The notes under the pieces were generated by a model. It was not told where the DNA came from. It did no database searches and was given only the letters and a program-made list of their open reading frames with translations. Both the position numbers and the translations under genes were made by a program. From Kangiella geojedonensis (lineage in GTDB: Bacteria > Pseudomonadota > Gammaproteobacteria > Enterobacterales > Kangiellaceae): a stretch of DNA of 64,000 nucleotides. The DNA lies in NCBI RefSeq assembly GCF_000981765.1, contig NZ_CP010975.1, positions 1,488,001-1,552,000 on the forward strand, given 5' to 3'. Each line of letters opens with the position of its first letter. Position 1 is the first letter of the stretch. Positions 58,782 through 64,000 of the stretch are shown one piece after another.

Positions 58782-59870
58782 CTAAGTATTTTCAATACTA
58801 ATGCTAGGAAAACTCGCCTTAAAATCTTTCGCTTCCAACGACAGCTTCGCCGCCATACGTTGTGCGATATCGACATAACGCTTAGTCACATCTGATTCTG
58901 GCTCTTTAACCACCGTCGGCTCGCCAGCATCCGTCTGTTCACGAATGTTAAGCGATAGCGGTAAGCTACCCAGCAATTCCACACCAATTTCTTGTGCTAA
59001 GGTCTCGCCGCCACCCTGTCCAAAAATATGCTCTTCGTGGCCACAGTTTGAACAGGTATGCATGGCCATATTTTCTACCACACCTAACACCGGAACGGAA
59101 ACTTTATTAAACATGGTCACGGCTTTTCGTGCATCAGCCAGAGCAATATCTTGTGGCGTGGTCACGACTACAGCAGCTGTTACTGGTATTTTTTGCGCCA
59201 TTGTCAACTGTATATCGCCTGTTCCTGGCGGCAAGTCAATAATCAAGTAATCGAGGTCTTTCCACTGGGTATCGTTGATCAACTGCTGCAAGGCTCCGCT
59301 CGCCATAGGTCCGCGCCATACCATCGCTTGTTCAGGTTTGACTAGGTAACCAATCGACATAGACTGAAGGCCATGGCTCTCAATCGGTAGTATCGATTTT
59401 TTATCGATGGTTTCTGGGTTCTTACCTTGCATACCCAACATGATCGGCATGCTAGGCCCATAAATATCTGCATCAAGAATGCCCACATTGGCGCCTAACG
59501 CACTCAGAGCTAGAGCTAAATTGACCGATGTCGTGGATTTACCAACGCCCCCCTTGCCTGAAGCCACAGCGATAATGTTCTTCACATTAGGCATCGCCTG
59601 AACTTTTGCCGGATGAACGTGCGCATCCACACGCCAGCTGATGTCGATCTCTATATCAATTGAGCTATCTTTCTCACTCAAAAACTGTGTCAAGTCTGTT
59701 TCAAGCTGCTTTGCGTACTCTCCCAAAGGAAAACCAAGCTTTAATGAAATATGGGCTATGTCTCCCTTAATCTCTATATTTTTCAGAACCTTAGCGTCGA
59801 CCAAGTCCTCTTTAAGAAATGGGTCTCGATACTCGGAGAGGTATTCGCGGATCTGCTCTTCAGTCACCAT
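58782..59870 (-). CDS. apbC: Mrp/ApbC iron-sulfur carrier ATPase
   Basis: A 362-residue P-loop ATPase. The N-terminal DUF59/MIP18 domain (about 5-85) is followed by ASGKGGVGKSTTSVNLALAL, the deviant Walker A, GILDADIYGPSMP, and the CSNCGHEEHIF CxxC pair that holds a bridging [4Fe-4S] cluster. It loads clusters onto target proteins. It is divergent from metG, as in E. coli. Confidence 0.95.
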   Translation of the reverse strand: MVTEEQIREYLSEYRDPFLKEDLVDAKVLKNIEIKGDIAHISLKLGFPLGEYAKQLETDLTQFLSEKDSSIDIEIDISWRVDAHVHPAKVQAMPNVKNIIAVASGKGGVGKSTTSVNLALALSALGANVGILDADIYGPSMPIMLGMQGKNPETIDKKSILPIESHGLQSMSIGYLVKPEQAMVWRGPMASGALQQLINDTQWKDLDYLIIDLPPGTGDIQLTMAQKIPVTAAVVVTTPQDIALADARKAVTMFNKVSVPVLGVVENMAMHTCSNCGHEEHIFGQGGGETLAQEIGVELLGSLPLSLNIREQTDAGEPTVVKEPESDVTKRYVDIAQRMAAKLSLEAKDFKASFPSISIENT

Positions 59871-60034
59871 AAAGTCGCAACGATTAGAATTTTGAATAAT
59901 TGAGTCAAAGTCTAAGTCTTTTGGGGCATAAAACCAAGGATTAAGGCCAATTAGTTAATGAAAAATCTGCATAAAACCAGTAAGATTCACCGCTATAACT
60001 GTAATTAACCGATTGAATCGACGAAGTATTGTTC

Positions 60035-62107
60035 ATGACTGCTGAAAACCAACAAAAGCAACGAAAAATTTTAGTCACAAGCGCCCTGCCGTACGCTAAT
60101 GGTGATATCCATATCGGGCACTTACTTGAATACGTACAAACTGATATTTGGGTGCGTTTTCAAAAGTCTCGTGGTCACCAGTGTATCTATGTTTGCGCTG
60201 ATGACACTCACGGCACGCCAGTCATGCTTCGTGCGCAAAAAGAAGGCAAAACGCCTGAAGAATTCATTCAAGAAAGTCATGCAGCACACGAAAAAGACTT
60301 CGCTGATGCGTTGGTCGGTTTTGATAACTACTACACGACACACAGCGAGGAGTCGAAAGAGCTGACTCAAGATATCTACCTCAAACTCAAAGAAAAAGGT
60401 CATATCAGCTCAAAAACGATTAATCAGCTGTACGATCCTGAAAAGAATATGTTTCTGCCGGATCGCTTTGTTCAAGGTACTTGCCCTAAGTGTGATGCGG
60501 AAGATCAATACGGTGATAACTGCGACAACTGTGGTGCTACCTATACTCCAGCTGAGCTTAAGAATCCTAAATCAGCGGTTTCTGGCGCAACACCCATCAC
60601 TAAAGAGTCAGAGCACTTTTTCTTTGACCTAAAAGAGTTCGAAGGCTTTCTACGCGAGTGGTTAAGCACTGGCACGCGCGAAGGCGTACCACACGTTCAA
60701 GCCGAAGTTCAGAACAAAATGAACGAATGGCTAGACGATCTTCGTAAATGGGACATATCACGTGACGCACCTTACTTTGGCTGGGAAATCCCTGGCGAAG
60801 AAGGCAAGTACTTCTACGTCTGGCTGGATGCACCAATCGGCTACATGGCGAGCTTCAAGAATCTTTGCAGCAAGCGTGATGACCTTAACTTTGAAGACTT
60901 TTGGGGCAAAGATAGTGATGCTGAGGTCTACCACTTCATCGGTAAAGACATCATTTATTTCCATACGCTATTCTGGCCTTCGGTCCTGAATGGCGCGGGC
61001 TACCGCACGCCAAGCGCGGTATGGGCGCACGGCTTTGTGACCGTTAACGGCAACAAAATGTCGAAATCGAAAGGCACCTTTATTAAAGCCAGAACCTACT
61101 TAGAACACTTCCGTCCCGAGTTCTTGCGTTATTATTACGCGGCCAAGCTCTCGAGCCGTATTGATGACTTCGATTTAAACCTCGAGGATTTCGTACAGCG
61201 CGTTAACTCTGACTTAGTCGGTAAGCTGGTCAATATCGCGAGCCGTTGCGCAGGCTTTATTACCAAGCAATTCGATGGCACTTTAAGTAATGACATTATT
61301 GAACCTGAGTTATTAAGTGAATTTACTGGTGCATCGGAAGAACTTGCTCAGCACTATGAAAACCGTGAGTTTGGCCGTGCCATAAAACACATCATGTCAT
61401 TAGCTGACAAAGCCAACGCTTACATCGCTAACGAAGAGCCTTGGAAACTGGCTAAGAATGACGATACCAAAGAGCGTGCGCATCAAGTATGCAGTCTAGG
61501 CATCAATATGTTTAAAGTCCTAGCGACTTATTTGGCACCAGTATTGCCAGAGCTCGCAGACAAGGTACAAGACTTCTTGAAAGTTGATAGTCTGGACTGG
61601 GCAAGTGCACAAAATGTGCTCACAGGCCACGAAATCAATAAATTCAAACCGATGATGCAGCGCATCGACATGAAACAGGTTGAAGCCATGATTGAAGATT
61701 CTAAAGAAGATTTACAAGAAGAGGCCCAACTTGATGAAAATCAGGCTGACGAGCCTCAGCTGGACGATCCAATCAAAGATGAAATTGAATTTGGCGACTT
61801 TGATAAGATTGACTTAAGAATTGCCAAAATCGCCAAAGCGGAACACGTAGAAGGCGCTGATAAACTATTAAAACTTCAGTTAGACTTAGGCAAAGGCGTT
61901 ACCAAGCAAGTGTTCGCGGGCATAAAATCCGCTTATAACCCTGAAGATTTAGAAGGCAAGCTAACCGTGATGGTGGCGAACCTAGCGCCACGCAAAATGC
62001 GCTTTGGCATGTCAGAGGGCATGGTTTTAGCCGCAGGTCCGGGTGGCAAAGACTTATGGATAATGAATCCGGATGAGGGCGCGCAACCGGGCATGCGCGT
62101 CAAGTAA
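60035..62107 (+). CDS. metG: Methionyl-tRNA synthetase
   Basis: 690 residues from ATG 60035; the frame opens two codons earlier at TTG. Signatures are [19 protein letters not shown] (HIGH), the zinc fingers [28 protein letters not shown] (KMSKS), and a C-terminal tRNA-binding OB fold (about 580-690; [11 protein letters not shown]). It is the long dimeric form, as in E. coli. Confidence 0.97.
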   Translation: MTAENQQKQRKILVTSALPYANGDIHIGHLLEYVQTDIWVRFQKSRGHQCIYVCADDTHGTPVMLRAQKEGKTPEEFIQESHAAHEKDFADALVGFDNYYTTHSEESKELTQDIYLKLKEKGHISSKTINQLYDPEKNMFLPDRFVQGTCPKCDAEDQYGDNCDNCGATYTPAELKNPKSAVSGATPITKESEHFFFDLKEFEGFLREWLSTGTREGVPHVQAEVQNKMNEWLDDLRKWDISRDAPYFGWEIPGEEGKYFYVWLDAPIGYMASFKNLCSKRDDLNFEDFWGKDSDAEVYHFIGKDIIYFHTLFWPSVLNGAGYRTPSAVWAHGFVTVNGNKMSKSKGTFIKARTYLEHFRPEFLRYYYAAKLSSRIDDFDLNLEDFVQRVNSDLVGKLVNIASRCAGFITKQFDGTLSNDIIEPELLSEFTGASEELAQHYENREFGRAIKHIMSLADKANAYIANEEPWKLAKNDDTKERAHQVCSLGINMFKVLATYLAPVLPELADKVQDFLKVDSLDWASAQNVLTGHEINKFKPMMQRIDMKQVEAMIEDSKEDLQEEAQLDENQADEPQLDDPIKDEIEFGDFDKIDLRIAKIAKAEHVEGADKLLKLQLDLGKGVTKQVFAGIKSAYNPEDLEGKLTVMVANLAPRKMRFGMSEGMVLAAGPGGKDLWIMNPDEGAQPGMRVK

Positions 62108-62154
62108 TTGACTTATAGTATAAGCCTTAGCGAGAACAGCATAAGAGAATAGCC

Positions 62155-62673
62155 ATGATTAATGATTCTACTCAACCAATGCAGCTAGAAGCTGAAACCG
62201 TTATCACGACTTTTGAAAACTACGGTATGGCTTGGGGGCTATATATTGGGTTAACGTTGTTACTCGCGGGCTTGGTTTGGTTTGCATTCCGCAAGCAACA
62301 TTTCTTGCTAAAGTGGTTTTTCGCCTCTGTGATTTTGGCTGGAGCTTTATGCTTCGGCCATCCCGCAGAAAATGTTGAAACCTACTCCCCTCTTATCCTC
62401 AACACCATGGTCGAATTGTTTGATGGCAACACTGAACAATTCATGAGCGACATCAAGTTTATAGTTCTGGTATGGGGAATATTGTTTATTGTAGGTGTTG
62501 GCGTTTGGTTACTGGTTCGTTACCTACGCAAGGATAAAGACGACTCTGGTAAAGCTGAAAGGCAGCCACGAAAGCCAGCCAAAGCTAGAAAAGAAAAAGC
62601 CTCCAAAGAAACATCGAATAAAGATAAGCCAATGGCGACTCCTGTAGAGCCAACCATCGGCGATGACGTCTAA
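62155..62673 (+). CDS. Small membrane protein of unknown function with charged tail
   Basis: A 172-residue protein with three transmembrane segments (about 25-45, 50-67 and 100-122) and a Lys/Arg/Glu-rich C-terminal tail. The family is not recognised. It lies 47 bp after metG on the same strand and ends 3 bp from the converging ggt. It could be a membrane tether, but this is speculative. Confidence 0.65.
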   Translation: MINDSTQPMQLEAETVITTFENYGMAWGLYIGLTLLLAGLVWFAFRKQHFLLKWFFASVILAGALCFGHPAENVETYSPLILNTMVELFDGNTEQFMSDIKFIVLVWGILFIVGVGVWLLVRYLRKDKDDSGKAERQPRKPAKARKEKASKETSNKDKPMATPVEPTIGDDV

Positions 62674-62676
62674 TTA

Positions 62677-64000
62677 TTAATACCCTGTGGCTTCAGCATT
62701 AGGCCTTCTCGGATCTGCAGCACCGTAAATATAATCTTCAATCTGTATCGACTGAGTGGCACCGATGGTGCTGCTACGTTTGACTTTGTAGCCCATAGTT
62801 TCTAGCAAATCGACGGTATCTTGATTGAGCTCCTTTTCGACAAATAGTACGTCAGGGAGCCATTGATGATGAAAACGTGGCGTATGTGTCGCTGAAGCAA
62901 TATTCATATCATGGTCAATGACGTTGCTGATAATTTGCAGTACCGCCGTGATAATACGGCTTCCGCCCGGACTTCCCGTTACTAGTTTCAGCTTTCCATC
63001 TTTAAACACCATCACTGGCGTCATAGAGCTAAGTGGTCGCTTATTCGGTTCAATAGCGTTTGCCTCACCACCAATCAGTCCATAGCCATTCGGCGTGCCA
63101 GGTTTCGCGGAAAAGTCATCCATCTCGTTATTCAAGAGAATACCTGTGCCATCAGCGACTAGGCCAGTCCCGAACGAATAGTTTAGTGTGTAAGTATTAG
63201 AAACCGCATTACCCCACTGATCGACGACGGATATTTGGGTTGTTTCAGGGCTTTCTGACGCAGATGGAACGCCCGGCTGAATATCAGTTGACGGAGTTAC
63301 TTTATCAAGACTGATCTTCTTGGCAATTTTACTTCCGTATTCTTTGCTGGTTAACCATTCGACAGGAACATCGTAAAAGTCGCTGTCGCCTAAATGCTTA
63401 CTTCGATCGGCATACGCATACTTCATGCTTTCAGCCATTAAGTGAATCGTTTTAGCGGTATTTGAGCCCAGCTCAGCCAATGGGAAGTGCTCCAACACAT
63501 TGAGCATTTGGACAATATGCACACCGCCTGAGCTCGGCAGAGGCATGGCGACAATATCATGATCACGATATCGCCCTCGGATTACCTCACGGATGCTCGG
63601 TTGATAACTCATCAAGTCTTGCTGAGTAATAATCCCACCATGCTTTTCCATAGCCGCAACTAACTTTTCGCCAACCTCGCCTTGATAAAAAGCTTTCGCA
63701 CCATGTTGCTGGATCTGTTTTAAAGACCAAGCAAGATCAGGCTGCGTGAAGCGCTCACCAAGTTTATAGGTTGAACCATCACTCTTGTAAAACACTTGCT
63801 TAGTCGCTTCCGCTTGACTTAAGTGAGTTCTCCGCCTTTCGAGCTTCGAAGCCAAGTCCCAGTTCATAACAAAACCATCTTCAGCCAGTCGAATCGCAGG
63901 CTCCACCAGATCTTTCCATGGTAATTTGCCATACTTTTTATGCGCTAATTCAAAACCAGCTACTGTTCCTGGAACGCCGACTGATAAATAACTAAAGCGA
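62677..64000 (-). CDS. ggt: Gamma-glutamyltranspeptidase, C-terminal part (5' end off the window)
   Basis: The open frame continues to the right edge (SVGVPGTVAGFELAHKKYG near the edge), so the N-terminus and any signal peptide lie outside. The catalytic nucleophile threonine is in ETTQISVVDQWGNAVS, and SPGGSRIITAVLQIISNV and LNNEMDDFS are typical. The proenzyme is autocleaved before this threonine into two subunits. It acts on glutathione, probably in the periplasm. Confidence 0.93.
   Translation of the reverse strand, partial: RFSYLSVGVPGTVAGFELAHKKYGKLPWKDLVEPAIRLAEDGFVMNWDLASKLERRRTHLSQAEATKQVFYKSDGSTYKLGERFTQPDLAWSLKQIQQHGAKAFYQGEVGEKLVAAMEKHGGIITQQDLMSYQPSIREVIRGRYRDHDIVAMPLPSSGGVHIVQMLNVLEHFPLAELGSNTAKTIHLMAESMKYAYADRSKHLGDSDFYDVPVEWLTSKEYGSKIAKKISLDKVTPSTDIQPGVPSASESPETTQISVVDQWGNAVSNTYTLNYSFGTGLVADGTGILLNNEMDDFSAKPGTPNGYGLIGGEANAIEPNKRPLSSMTPVMVFKDGKLKLVTGSPGGSRIITAVLQIISNVIDHDMNIASATHTPRFHHQWLPDVLFVEKELNQDTVDLLETMGYKVKRSSTIGATQSIQIEDYIYGAADPRRPNAEATGY

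Noticed and set aside
58679-58876. 65-residue minus-strand frame across the apbC end and intergenic gap
   Set aside because: It is a frame shadow of the apbC C-terminus; composition (Cys/Phe/Ser rich) is not protein-like.

Overview
The window reads as chromosomal core DNA of a marine-type gammaproteobacterium of moderate GC. Gene content and order (bepA/perM, wrbA-arsC-yihY, purMN with hda and DUF2066, ribF-ileS-lspA-fkpB-ispH followed by minor pilins, rplU-rpmA-obgE, pckA) match gammaproteobacteria. The divergent aroA beside aroC and the tailed L21 suggest a Kangiella-like lineage, which is inference. I found no rRNA, tRNA, IS element, prophage or CRISPR array.

Layout. 1-9.9 kb: partial dapA, bcp, a PIN-PhoH ATPase, an AI-2E/PerM permease, bepA, a TlpA-like lipoprotein, a PilZ-like protein overlapping yihY tail to tail, and an arsC-like/wrbA/DUF2069 group. 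9.9-20.7 kb (all minus): aroC, aroA, yfcL and a complete tryptophan operon, DAHP synthase-trpE-trpG-trpD-trpCF-trpB-trpA, whose genes overlap or nearly touch. 20.7-27.5 kb: an orphan ParA ATPase and a minor-pilin/PilY1/pilin cluster. 27.6-36.4 kb: ispH-fkpB-lspA-ileS-ribF, an inserted lipoprotein gene, murJ and rpsT. 36.4-44.6 kb: a marR/DUF1329 divergent pair, a DsrE protein, obgE-rpmA-rplU, ispB and pckA. 44.6-54 kb: a pentapeptide-repeat nucleotide cyclase with a TolB-like propeller protein, a CMD protein, hda-pgsA-like-DUF2066, a purine phosphoribosyltransferase, an OmpA-like lipoprotein, purM-purN and DUF3108. 54-64 kb: a small secreted protein, LemA-DUF2207, a small outer-membrane barrel, dcd, apbC, metG, a membrane protein and a partial gamma-glutamyltranspeptidase.

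Most interesting finding: the 374-bp leader of the DAHP synthase-trp operon (20313-20686) holds two complete ribosome-mediated attenuators in series. Each has a short leader peptide with three consecutive Trp codons (MKTLYVKNVWWWHVT, then MTIINLATEMTQHQWWWIC), an antiterminator segment just after its stop codon, and a strong intrinsic terminator with a 7-T run. The operon controls both entry to the shikimate pathway and the Trp branch, so charged tRNA-Trp would be sensed twice before RNA polymerase reaches the first structural gene.

Other points of interest: a pentapeptide-repeat/class III cyclase fusion, an L21 protein with a helix-hairpin-helix tail, a divergent AroA, paired inverted repeats between marR and a DUF1329 gene, and a Bcp peroxiredoxin without the usual resolving cysteine.
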